Part shown: positions 23,773 through 31,296 of the stretch, one piece after another | Numbering within the stretch: the stretch's first letter is position 1 | Layout: every line of letters starts with the position of its first letter | Source of the DNA: Pedobacter sp. UBA5917 | GTDB taxonomy: Bacteria; Bacteroidota; Bacteroidia; Sphingobacteriales; Sphingobacteriaceae | DNA: 32,274 nt | Assembly: GCF_002432345.1 (NCBI RefSeq) | Contig: NZ_DJDT01000345.1 | Coordinates: 1-32,274 of the forward strand | Direction: 5' to 3' | Position numbers and translations under genes: made by a program | Notes under the pieces: model-generated | What the model was told of the DNA's origin: nothing | What the model saw: the letters and a program-made list of their open reading frames with translations, nothing else | Databases searched by the model: none

Positions 23773-24450
23773 ATGAACAAAGTTTTAAAAACGATAAGAA
23801 TCGGCAAGGTATTGCTATTCTTAGTTACAGGTTTAATATCTGTTGGAAATGCATATGGTCAGCCAGCAAAGAAAAATGCGGAAGATATTACTCAACGTAT
23901 CAATTTTATAGTGGGTGTTGGTGCCAATTATATACCCACTGTACTTTATCAAAATCCGGCAATCAATAAAACCAATAATAGTGTATTAATTGAAAAAGGT
24001 CAGCGAATAAAAACCAGTTTAAATTTTGGCATTGTTTATACGCCATACTTTCGAACTTTCTATCAGTCGGACGGGAGTACCAAAACGGTGCCACATGGCA
24101 TATCAATATCAACCTTTATTAACCCACTAACACTATCGAAAGCCACTGATGCCCAGCCTTTTTTTAATGCCCTTGATTTTGGAGTTGGTATAGGGTATAA
24201 ATTTGCCGCCGATTTTTTAATAATGGGAACGGTAGAATGGTTTAGCGTTAACCAGCCCAAAGATTGGTTTGTAAACGAATACCAGGCAAACAATAAACCT
24301 TTCCTGATCAATAACGCACCTCAACAATCATTTGACTTAACAGATTCCAATATTTTTCGCAATAAAACGGTAACCACATTTGGCTTTAAATTCTGCTACG
24401 CCTTTGATATTGTAAAAAATGTGGTTAAACCAGATAAAAGCAATCCATAA
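23773..24450 (+). CDS. Secreted beta-barrel-like protein of unknown function
   Basis: 225 residues with a long signal peptide (about 1-30, ending NAYGQ). The mature part is made of alternating hydrophobic/aromatic strands (INFIVGVGANYIP, LDFGVGIGYKF, FLIMGTVEWFSV, TTFGFKFCYAF) with Gly turns, the pattern of a small outer-membrane beta-barrel. It has a short hydrophilic tail after the last aromatic strand. No named family was recognised. It starts 4 bp after the end of the interrupted M14-like gene, with GGAGA seven nt before the ATG, so the two were very likely co-transcribed. The NlpC/P60 gene follows 48 bp later. Confidence 0.65.
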   Translation: MNKVLKTIRIGKVLLFLVTGLISVGNAYGQPAKKNAEDITQRINFIVGVGANYIPTVLYQNPAINKTNNSVLIEKGQRIKTSLNFGIVYTPYFRTFYQSDGSTKTVPHGISISTFINPLTLSKATDAQPFFNALDFGVGIGYKFAADFLIMGTVEWFSVNQPKDWFVNEYQANNKPFLINNAPQQSFDLTDSNIFRNKTVTTFGFKFCYAFDIVKNVVKPDKSNP

Positions 24451-24498
24451 TATGTATAGAGAACTAACTAAATCTTCTAAACAATAAAAATTAACACT

Positions 24499-25185
24499 AT
24501 GGCTACAGGAAAACAGTTTTTAGAATCAGCGCAAAAACACATTGGAGAAAAATATGTGTATGGCGCAAAAGTTCCATTTGATAACCCTAATTATAAGGGT
24601 GCTTGGGATTGTGCAGAATTTATAAGTTGGGTAGTATACCAAGTGGCTAAAATAAAAGTTGGCATTCGGGGTAATGAGGCCTATACGGGCTATTGGGCCA
24701 AAGATGTTGCCAAATTTTGCAAACAGATAAGTATCAGCGAAGCTGCGCAAACTTATGGCGCAATTCTTTTAAGGTCACCAGGCTATAAGGGAATAGCCAT
24801 TGGGCATATTGTATTCAGTGATGGTGCAGGTGGTACAATTGAAGCAAAAAGCTCAAAAGACGGCGTTTGCAAAAGCAAGATAGCAGACAGGCAATGGGAG
24901 TTTGGACTTTTAATCAATAATATTGACTATGAGGTTAATCCAGTTTTCCATTTTGATTATAACTTGCCAACAAAAAACTTCTATGTTACCAAGCCGCTAA
25001 TGAAGAATGTGATAGTGCGAGCAGCAAAAGAAAAATTGGCCGAAATTAACTTATATCATGGCGTTATAAACGATATATATGATACAGAAACGGCTAAAGC
25101 AGTTACTAACTATCAAAATATCGAAGGTTTAGTGGTTGATGGCATATTGGGCAAACAAACACTAACTTCGTTAAATATAATATAG
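24499..25185 (+). CDS. NlpC/P60-like peptidoglycan hydrolase with peptidoglycan-binding domain
   Basis: 228 residues with no signal peptide. The N-terminal catalytic domain has C38 in WDCAEFISWVVY and H103 in AIGHIVFSDG, with E115 as a possible third residue, the layout of NlpC/P60 cysteine peptidases that cut stem peptides. The C-terminal 65 residues (about 160-228) form a PG_binding_1 domain, with DTETAKAVTNYQ and GLVVDGILGKQTLTSL. Without a signal peptide it would need holin-like, injection or lytic release, as for endolysins and secreted effectors. It ends the plus-strand cassette and is followed by a terminator. Confidence 0.85.
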   Translation: MATGKQFLESAQKHIGEKYVYGAKVPFDNPNYKGAWDCAEFISWVVYQVAKIKVGIRGNEAYTGYWAKDVAKFCKQISISEAAQTYGAILLRSPGYKGIAIGHIVFSDGAGGTIEAKSSKDGVCKSKIADRQWEFGLLINNIDYEVNPVFHFDYNLPTKNFYVTKPLMKNVIVRAAKEKLAEINLYHGVINDIYDTETAKAVTNYQNIEGLVVDGILGKQTLTSLNII

Positions 25186-25251
25186 CTACAATGTAAAAAT
25201 CTGAGCAACGTAAAACCAATTAATTGATCTAAGCAAACAAAAACAGCACTC

Positions 25252-25292
25252 AACAGTTAGAACTAAAATAATTTATTTTACTTCTAACTGTT
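25252..25292 (+). terminator. Terminator overlapping the 3' end of the convergent gene
   Basis: Stem AACAGTTAGAA (25252-25262) with TTCTAACTGTT (25282-25292), plus an inner stem TAAAAT/ATTTTA (25264-25269, 25275-25280) after one mismatch. The plus strand then has CCTTTTT. The right arm lies inside the last codons of the minus-strand gene ending at 25273. Confidence 0.75.
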
Positions 25293-25674
25293 CCTTTTTA
25301 ACACTCGAAACCAATAAAATAACGGCTACCAGCAATACAATCCATCCCCATTGGAAATGAATCGTTTTAGATAATACTTTATCAAAAAATTTCGATCCGA
25401 AGTAGTTATTTACCTTAAACCAAACGGCAGCAGCCATTATAGCACTCCAAATTAAGGTAACGAAAGCCATGATCCTAAATACACTTAAAGCACGTACAAA
25501 AAGAAACAGTGTAGTTAAAGCTACAATGGCTAACGAGATATAAAGCAAACGCGGATCTGCCTGATACAGATTCCAATTGCCCTTAAAAGGAACTTTTAGC
25601 ATCGGTGCAATGGTAATGGCAACAGTTGCCAAAATTAGGCCTATATAAGCATTGACTTTTTTTACTACTAACAT
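25273..25674 (-). CDS. Four-TM membrane protein of unknown function
   Basis: 133 residues with four hydrophobic segments (about 9-27, 44-62, 66-89 and 108-126). Short loops carry KGNWNLYQADPRLL and KVNNYFGSKFFDK. The C-terminus KKEQLEVK is cytoplasmic. No family was recognised, though the size and topology are like several Bacteroidota DUF families of small integral membrane proteins. Its last codons form one arm of the terminator of the convergent NlpC/P60 gene. Confidence 0.7.
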   Translation of the reverse strand: MLVVKKVNAYIGLILATVAITIAPMLKVPFKGNWNLYQADPRLLYISLAIVALTTLFLFVRALSVFRIMAFVTLIWSAIMAAAVWFKVNNYFGSKFFDKVLSKTIHFQWGWIVLLVAVILLVSSVKKEQLEVK

Positions 25675-25992
25675 TTTATAAGTGATTACACAGATTTAGA
25701 GATTACACGGATTAATGAACAATCAACTCTTCATTATTTAATGGCGAAATTAACAAGTATTTTTGAATGACAAATAAAATAGTTCTTAGTTTATAGTCAG
25801 CTGCACCTCAACAATTACTTAGTAGACAAAATTAGATCCTGAAACAAGTTCAGGATGACGGATCGCAGGAGTTTTTCGGTTAGACACTAGCAATCATTGC
25901 TTGCGTGTTAACAACAGCTCAAGAAATGGGGTATTTTGCTTTAAGCACCTAACCTCAATTAACCGATTTGAACAATTAACCGATTAACCAAC
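25675..25992. repeat. 318-bp gap with GATTACACAGATT, hairpin and TTAACC repeats
   Basis: No gene. Two GATTACACRGATT units lie at 25684-25696 and 25701-25713. A hairpin ATCCTGAA (25836-25843)/TTCAGGAT (25849-25856), followed by GACGGATCGC, is a distant relative of the 36-nt element. A 33-nt TTAACC element at 25957-25989 ends 3 bp from the gldC stop. Confidence 0.75.
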
Positions 25993-26328
25993 CTACTGTC
26001 CTTCAATAATGCCCATTTTATCGGCAAAGTGTGCGCAATAATCGCGTAAATCTTCAACAATAAGGGTTTCATTTGTGGCTTTTAGGAAACTATCGCCCAT
26101 GGTTTGCAGGGTTTCGTAGAAAAAACGTTTCATTTCATCAACAGGCATATCTTTTGTCCAAAGATCGATACGCATTGAATTTTTGTAATTATGATCCCAA
26201 AGCGCAAGGAACATCGATTTCACCGGAACTTTATCTGTTGTTTTGGCATCGGTACTTTCCCAAAGAATGTTCTCTGGCATGTTATTATCGTCTAACTCAA
26301 CAGTTATTTTTATTTCTGCTTTTCTCAT
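25993..26328 (-). CDS. gldC: Gliding motility protein GldC
   Basis: 111 residues, cytoplasmic, matching GldC in length and in its core: EIKITVELDDNNMPENILWES, then SMRIDLWTKDMPVDEMKRFF and the helical C-terminus ending in YCAHFADKMGI. GldC is a Bacteroidota protein of unknown biochemical role, found in a gliding-defect screen in Flavobacterium with GldB and often encoded in non-gliders too. No gldB or other gld gene is present here, so it stands alone. Its upstream gap holds GATTACAC-type repeats. Confidence 0.92.
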   Translation of the reverse strand: MRKAEIKITVELDDNNMPENILWESTDAKTTDKVPVKSMFLALWDHNYKNSMRIDLWTKDMPVDEMKRFFYETLQTMGDSFLKATNETLIVEDLRDYCAHFADKMGIIEGQ

Positions 26329-26339
26329 TTTTTTAGTTT

Positions 26340-26441
26340 GATTACACCGATTAAAAGGTTACTCAGATTATCAGTTTATTTTAACGGACGCAAAGATGAT
26401 TAAATTAAATTGATTACACAGATTAAAGGATTACACAGATT
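26340..26441 (+). repeat. GATTACACAGATT units upstream of gldC
   Basis: GATTACACCGATT (26340-26352), GGTTACTCAGATT (about 26357-26369), GATTACACAGATT (26412-26424) and GATTACACAGATT (26429-26441), separated by short A-rich spacers. Two related units occur at 25684-25713. Confidence 0.7.
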
Positions 26442-26470
26442 AGCACCGGCGGAATATTTTGACCGTTTAA

Positions 26471-26740
26471 TTACGCGAGTTTTTGCAAAATGACCATCAG
26501 CACAGCAGCGATTACAATAAATATCAGTTCTATTATCCAGATCCGTTTGATATCCTTTAAAGTAAACCGGAAAATCAGATCGGTTATAAAGGTTACAAGG
26601 ATGAGGCTGCCCAGAATAAATTTATAGAAAGCACTCATATCAAAATGCTGTCCGGCAGGCTTGGTTTGAAGAATGCTCGACATCAAAAACGCAAATGCAA
26701 GTGCAGTGATAATATTTAAAGGTGTAATTCTAAGCTTCAT
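26471..26740 (-). CDS. Small membrane protein, translationally coupled to the helicase gene
   Basis: 89 residues with three hydrophobic segments (about 8-24, 37-58 and 66-86). No family was recognised. Its ATG shares one base with the TAA stop of the DEAD-box helicase gene (TAATG), so it is probably translated by reinitiation from the same mRNA. No function can be given. Confidence 0.7.
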   Translation of the reverse strand: MKLRITPLNIITALAFAFLMSSILQTKPAGQHFDMSAFYKFILGSLILVTFITDLIFRFTLKDIKRIWIIELIFIVIAAVLMVILQKLA

Positions 26741-28086
26741 TACTTTTTCTTGTCGAATCTTTTACCCTTTTTAAAACTCTTAACTTCCTTGCCGGCCTTT
26801 GCCTTTGCTTTATCCCTTGCTTTTTTCTCGATAGCAGCGGCATGTTTTTTCTCGTGGAAAGCCCCTTTAAAATCAGGATCTTCCTTACGTTTCTGCATAT
26901 CAATTTCTTTGGCAATATGCTGGCGCTCTTCGTAAGGGGTAGCTTCGATAAAAACACCTTCTGGAATTTCGGCAACCGGAATCTGCTGACGGATCAGCTT
27001 TTCGATTTTACGGATATAGTATTTTTCACCTTCAGTGGCAAAAGTAATGGCATCACCTTTGGCAAAGGCCCTTCCCGTACGTCCAATCCTATGCACATAA
27101 TCCTCGATAATAATCGGTACATCGAAATTAATCACGTGGCTTACATCACTCACATCAATACCCCTGCTCGCCACATCAGTAGCTACTAAAACACGGATAT
27201 TGCCTTCCTTAAAGCTATTAATAGAGTTTATTCTTGTGTTCTGTCCTTTATTGGCATGTATTACACGTACATTTTCTGCACCATACCTGCGTTCGATAAA
27301 ACTGAAAATATTATCGGCAACGGTTTTCGTTTTACAGAAGATAATCAGGCGGTTAAAAGTTTCATCATTTTTCAATAAATGCTGCAACAGGTTAATCTTA
27401 GTTTTAAAATTAGGAACATGATATAAAGCCTGTGTTACGTTTGCAGCCGGTGTTGCCTGTTGGGAAGCTTCTATTACAACCGGATTTTTCAGGAAATCGC
27501 CAGCAATTTTCTGAACCAGATCGCTCATCGTTGCCGAGAACAATAAATTCTGGCGTTTACGTGGAACAATCTCCAGAATACGGTGAATTGAACCGATAAA
27601 ACCCATATCCATCATTTTATCTGCTTCATCAAGCACCAAAAACTTTAAGCTTTGCGTATTGATATCGCCCGATAAATATAAATCAAGGAACCTTCCGGGT
27701 GTAGCAATTAAAATATCAACACCTTTTGAAATCTGTTCTTTCTGTGTTTTGGGGCCAATTCCACCAAAAATTACCAGGGAGCGCAGATCGGTATAAGTAG
27801 AAAATAATTTTACCTGCTCGGCAATCTGCATGGCCAGTTCTCGCGTTGGCGACAAAATCAATGCCCTCGGACTTTCACCCTGTGCGTATTTCAACTGCAT
27901 TAAAATCGGCAGAACAAAAGCAGCTGTTTTTCCCGTACCGGTTTCTGCGATACCAAAAATATCCTGACCAGATAATACTGGCGCAATTGCTTTTTCCTGT
28001 ATCGGTGTGGCAACGGTATAACCTGCATCGGCAACTGCATTTAAAATTTGCCTGTTTAACTTAAATTCTTCGAACGATTTTGCCAT
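26740..28086 (-). CDS. rhlE: DEAD-box ATP-dependent RNA helicase, RhlE-like
   Basis: 448 residues. All superfamily 2 motifs are visible in order: the Q motif region (FEEFKLNRQILNAV and TPIQEKAI), Walker A AETGTGKT, PTRELAMQ, DEAD in LVLDEADKMMDMGF, SAT in LLFSATMS, and motif VI HRIGRTGRA. The C-terminus is a Lys-rich tail (about 400-448) for RNA contact. RhlE proteins remodel rRNA or take part in degradosome and cold adaptation. A GTG at 28095 would add three residues, but it overlaps the -7 box, so ATG 28086 is used. It overlaps a small membrane protein gene by one base. Confidence 0.93.
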   Translation of the reverse strand: MAKSFEEFKLNRQILNAVADAGYTVATPIQEKAIAPVLSGQDIFGIAETGTGKTAAFVLPILMQLKYAQGESPRALILSPTRELAMQIAEQVKLFSTYTDLRSLVIFGGIGPKTQKEQISKGVDILIATPGRFLDLYLSGDINTQSLKFLVLDEADKMMDMGFIGSIHRILEIVPRKRQNLLFSATMSDLVQKIAGDFLKNPVVIEASQQATPAANVTQALYHVPNFKTKINLLQHLLKNDETFNRLIIFCKTKTVADNIFSFIERRYGAENVRVIHANKGQNTRINSINSFKEGNIRVLVATDVASRGIDVSDVSHVINFDVPIIIEDYVHRIGRTGRAFAKGDAITFATEGEKYYIRKIEKLIRQQIPVAEIPEGVFIEATPYEERQHIAKEIDMQKRKEDPDFKGAFHEKKHAAAIEKKARDKAKAKAGKEVKSFKKGKRFDKKK

Positions 28087-28092
28087 AGCGCA

Positions 28093-28100
28093 CAAAGATA
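28093..28100 (-). promoter_or_regulatory. -7 promoter box of rhlE (TATCTTTG), start-codon proximal
   Basis: An exact TAnnTTTG match on the minus strand, with its last base 6 nt from ATG 28086. The transcript is expected to be leaderless or nearly so. Confidence 0.55.
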
Positions 28101-28263
28101 GTGATTAAGGTTGAGGGTTTGAAGGTATAAGGCAGAAGGTTTGAACCATACGCAATTTCAAAGCCCCTATTTACAGGATTTTTGAGGGAGTTTTATTCGA
28201 CTTACAGAAACAGTACTGCGCTAATTTTCTCAAATCTCATATCTAACTTCTCAAATCTATTTT

Positions 28264-28271
28264 TACCTTTG
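28264..28271 (+). promoter_or_regulatory. -7 promoter box of pyrC (TACCTTTG), start-codon proximal
   Basis: An exact TAnnTTTG match 5 nt before the pyrC ATG. No clear -33 TTG. The 28101-28250 stretch upstream holds GGGTTTGAAGGTATAAGG and AGAAGGTTTGAA repeat units. Confidence 0.5.
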
Positions 28272-28276
28272 AAACC

Positions 28277-29611
28277 ATGAATACTTACCTGATAAAAGCT
28301 GCTACAATTGTAAACGAAGGACAGAAAATTGTAGCCGATGTATTGATAAAAGACGGATTGATTGCCAAAATAGGCCAAAATTTATCTGCACCTGACGCTA
28401 AAGAAATAAACGCCGAAGGACAATACCTTTTACCGGGAATGATTGATGATCAGGTGCATTTCCGTGAACCGGGTTTAACCCACAAAGCCGATATTTTTAC
28501 CGAAAGCATGGCCGCAGTGGCCGGAGGGATTACCTCTTTTATGGAAATGCCCAACACTGTACCCAATACCCTAACCCAGGATTTACTGGCCGATAAATAT
28601 GAAATTGCGGCACAAACCTCGCTTGCCAATTACTCATTTTACATGGGTGCCAGTAATGATAATATTGAGGAGGTTTTAAAAACCGACCCTAAAAATGTTT
28701 GTGGTATTAAGGTTTTTATGGGTTCATCAACAGGAAATATGCTTGTTGATAACGAAAAGACTTTAGAAAACATTTTCAGCAAAGCACCAATTTTGGTGGC
28801 CACACATTGCGAAGATGAAGCAACTATCCGCCATAACCTGGCCGAATTTAAAGCCAAATACGGCGAAGATCTTACCATAGATATGCATCCTTTAATCCGC
28901 AGTGCAGAGGCTTGTTATAAATCATCATCACTCGCAGTGGAGCTGGCGAAAGCCTACAAAACGCGTTTGCATATCCTACACATTTCTACCGCTAGAGAAA
29001 TTGCATTATTTGATAACATTACACCTTTAAAAGATAAAAAAATCACGGCCGAAGCCTGTGTACACCACCTTTGGTTTAATGATAAAGATTATGCTACAAA
29101 AGGCAACTTTATTAAATGGAACCCTGCTGTAAAAACCGGGGCCGATCAAAATGGGGTATTAAATGGCGTACTTGAAAACTATATCGATGTAATTGCAACC
29201 GACCATGCGCCACATACTTTAGCAGAAAAGCAACAGCCCTATTCGCAGGCCCCATCAGGTGGACCTTTGGTTCAGCATGCACTGCCGGTTTTATTGGAAA
29301 TGCATTTGCAGGGGAAAATTTCCTTAGAGCGGATTGTTGAAAAAACAGCACATAACCTGGCCATCTGTTTCGATATCGAAAAACGTGGTTTTATCCGCGA
29401 AGGGTACTGGGCCGACCTGGTTTTGGTTGATTTGAAAGACCCGTGGAAAGTAACCAAACTCAATAATTTTTATAAATGCGGCTGGAGTCCTTTTGATGGT
29501 GAAACTTTCCAGGCCAGTATTACACATACCTTTGTTTCAGGTAATTTAGCCTATCAAAATGGCAAATTCACGACTGATCAGATCGGAAAACGCCTAACTT
29601 TTGACAGATAA
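28277..29611 (+). CDS. pyrC: Dihydroorotase, class I-like
   Basis: 444 residues, an amidohydrolase catalysing carbamoyl-aspartate cyclisation in pyrimidine synthesis. The N-terminal metal site reads DDQVHFREPG: Q59 replaces the first His of the usual HxH, H61 is kept, and R63 binds substrate. Other metal and active-site regions are present (GIKVFMGSS, ATHCEDE, LHILHIST and the catalytic ATDHAPHT). Q-for-H at this place is seen in other Bacteroidota dihydroorotases, so it is a lineage feature rather than damage. The last part is the C-terminal beta domain (ADLVLVDL). It starts right after a -7 box; a toxin-antitoxin pair begins 33 bp downstream. Confidence 0.94.
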   Translation: MNTYLIKAATIVNEGQKIVADVLIKDGLIAKIGQNLSAPDAKEINAEGQYLLPGMIDDQVHFREPGLTHKADIFTESMAAVAGGITSFMEMPNTVPNTLTQDLLADKYEIAAQTSLANYSFYMGASNDNIEEVLKTDPKNVCGIKVFMGSSTGNMLVDNEKTLENIFSKAPILVATHCEDEATIRHNLAEFKAKYGEDLTIDMHPLIRSAEACYKSSSLAVELAKAYKTRLHILHISTAREIALFDNITPLKDKKITAEACVHHLWFNDKDYATKGNFIKWNPAVKTGADQNGVLNGVLENYIDVIATDHAPHTLAEKQQPYSQAPSGGPLVQHALPVLLEMHLQGKISLERIVEKTAHNLAICFDIEKRGFIREGYWADLVLVDLKDPWKVTKLNNFYKCGWSPFDGETFQASITHTFVSGNLAYQNGKFTTDQIGKRLTFDR

Positions 29612-29617
29612 ATTCGT

Positions 29618-29625
29618 TATATTTG
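29618..29625 (+). promoter_or_regulatory. -7 promoter box of the toxin-antitoxin pair (TATATTTG)
   Basis: An exact TAnnTTTG match 19 nt before the antitoxin ATG, directly behind the pyrC stop. TTTG at 29600-29603, inside the last pyrC codons, could be a -33 element, but the spacing of 14 nt is short. Confidence 0.5.
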
Positions 29626-29644
29626 TTTATTACAATGAAATATC

Positions 29645-29845
29645 ATGGAAACATTAATCGTTCATCCTAAAAATAAAGAGCAACTTGCAGCTTTAAAGGC
29701 TTTTATAAAGGCATTGAAAATTGATTTTACATCTGAAAAGAGCCCATACAATCCTGAATTTGTTGAAAAGATTTTAGATGGAGAAAAATCAAGAAAGTCC
29801 GGTAAACCCGGTTTGAAAATTGATGTTCAAAATATGTGGAAATAA
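29645..29845 (+). CDS. DUF2683-type antitoxin
   Basis: 66 residues. A short protein opening METLIVHPKNKEQLAALKAFIKALKIDF, with a Lys-rich disordered tail, is typical of DUF2683 antitoxins that partner RelE/YoeB-type toxins in Bacteroidota. The middle segment PYNPEFVEKILDGEKS is the part usually bound to the toxin. It stands 51 bp upstream of the toxin gene with a promoter just before it. Antitoxins of this kind commonly repress their own promoter, which is inferred, not seen. Confidence 0.8.
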   Translation: METLIVHPKNKEQLAALKAFIKALKIDFTSEKSPYNPEFVEKILDGEKSRKSGKPGLKIDVQNMWK

Positions 29846-29896
29846 TCCATAATTAATCTCAAAACATTTTATCGCGTCCCAAATTAACTAGTTAAA

Positions 29897-30163
29897 ATGG
29901 GTATGCAAATAGAATTACATGAAAAAGCCATAGCTGATTTCCAATTTTGGAAAAAATCCGGAAATAAAGCAATTCAAAATAAGATACAAGTGCTTTTTGC
30001 AGATATGCTGCTTTATCCTTTTTACGGAATTGGTAAACCAGAAATGTTAAAATACGAACTTTCTGGAAAATGGTCTAGAAGAATAAACGAAGAACATAGG
30101 ATTGTTTATGATGTAGTAGACGATATTTTAAACATTTATTCACTAAGAGGTCACTACAAATAG
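29897..30163 (+). CDS. yoeB: YoeB/Txe-type mRNA interferase toxin
   Basis: 88 residues of the RelE/YoeB fold. Residues equivalent to the E. coli YoeB active site are all present with a constant offset of +3: E49 (KPEMLK), R68 (EEHR), H86 and Y87 (SLRGHYK). WSRRINEEHRIVYDV is the family signature, and the protein is full length. It cleaves mRNA on the ribosome when free of the antitoxin. The start could be at Met3 (29903). The intact catalytic set and adjacent antitoxin suggest a working module; it ends 3 bp before the DUF3810 gene, so readthrough would also reach that gene. Confidence 0.92.
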   Translation: MGMQIELHEKAIADFQFWKKSGNKAIQNKIQVLFADMLLYPFYGIGKPEMLKYELSGKWSRRINEEHRIVYDVVDDILNIYSLRGHYK

Positions 30164-30166
30164 TTA

Positions 30167-31258
30167 ATGATAGCACGTTCATTATCAGTCAAATCGCTCA
30201 TTTTAGTTAGCTTTGCTATCCTAATTTATATTTTTGGGTTTTTCCCCGTTCCTGTCCAAAAATATTACTCAACAGGTTTTTATCCTTATATATCTTCGGC
30301 CCTAAGATTTATATCTTCGATCTTTCCTTTTGCCATAGGCGATATCATTTATGTTTTGCTTATCGGCTTTGTGCTTTACAAAATCATAAGCCTTTTTAAA
30401 AGAAGAAAATCACTAAAAAAGCAGGATAGAATTGTTATTCCCTTACAGGTTTTAAACTTCTTCCTCATTCTTTATATCGTTTTCAAAATTATTTGGGGTT
30501 TAAATTACAGTCGGCCAAGCATAAGCAAGGAGTTGGGCATAGGGAATGATAAATACAGTGTTAAAGAACTGGTTGTGCTCGGCAATTATTTTGTTGATAA
30601 AACCAATGCATTAAAATTGAAGCAGGGTAAAGTACCGGCTTATACGATTAAAGACCTGGAATTGAAATCTGCGGCCACTTATGCACTTATGTCGCAAAAA
30701 AATAAAGTATTCCAGTACTCAAACCCTTGTTTAAAATCGGTTCTAAATCCATGGTTAATCAGTAAAATCGGCATTGAAGGCTATTATGCACCACCTTCGG
30801 GCGAAGCCAATATGAATATGAACATACCCGATTTTGTAAAACCATATATAAGCTGTCACGAAATTGGCCATCAGCTCGGAATTGCTTATGAGGATGAAGC
30901 CAACTTAATAGGTTACCTCACCGCTAGTAATAGTCCTGATGTGAATTACCAATATTCTGCCAATTATGAAATGCTGCGTTATATTTTATTTGAAATCAGG
31001 ATCAAATCTCCTGATGATTATAAAATACTGCACGCAAAACTCTCACCACAGATTTTAGCCGATTTTAAAACCGAAAAAGAATTCTGGCAAAAATATAATG
31101 GCGATATGTTCGGATACATGGGTGCCGCTTTTGATGGTTTCTTAAAACTGAACAACCAGAAAAAAGGAATCGATAGCTACCAGGGCATTGTAATCTGGTT
31201 GTGGAATATTTATAAATCCGAAAGTCAGAGGTCCGAAAGTCCGAAGATCAGGGAGTAA
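30167..31258 (+). CDS. DUF3810 family membrane protein with HExxH motif
   Basis: 363 residues. Three membrane segments in the N-terminal third (about 10-30, 55-75 and 90-110), then a soluble domain with SCHEIGHQLGIAYEDEANLIGY: H231-E-x2-H235 and the later E242/E244 are a gluzincin-like zinc site, as in the DUF3810 family of putative metallopeptidases. The substrate is unknown. The last residues (SESQRSESPKIRE) are encoded by repeated GTCCGAAAGTC units of an intergenic repeat, so the C-terminus looks extended or replaced by repeat DNA. It starts 3 bp after yoeB but has no apparent link to it. Confidence 0.85.
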   Translation: MIARSLSVKSLILVSFAILIYIFGFFPVPVQKYYSTGFYPYISSALRFISSIFPFAIGDIIYVLLIGFVLYKIISLFKRRKSLKKQDRIVIPLQVLNFFLILYIVFKIIWGLNYSRPSISKELGIGNDKYSVKELVVLGNYFVDKTNALKLKQGKVPAYTIKDLELKSAATYALMSQKNKVFQYSNPCLKSVLNPWLISKIGIEGYYAPPSGEANMNMNIPDFVKPYISCHEIGHQLGIAYEDEANLIGYLTASNSPDVNYQYSANYEMLRYILFEIRIKSPDDYKILHAKLSPQILADFKTEKEFWQKYNGDMFGYMGAAFDGFLKLNNQKKGIDSYQGIVIWLWNIYKSESQRSESPKIRE

Positions 31259-31296
31259 AAAACCATTATCCATTTTACATCCTACATCTCACCTAT

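Noticed and set aside
28087..28095. GTG start for the DEAD-box helicase
   Set aside because: The codon overlaps the -7 box; an ATG three codons later begins the conserved MAKSFEEF segment.
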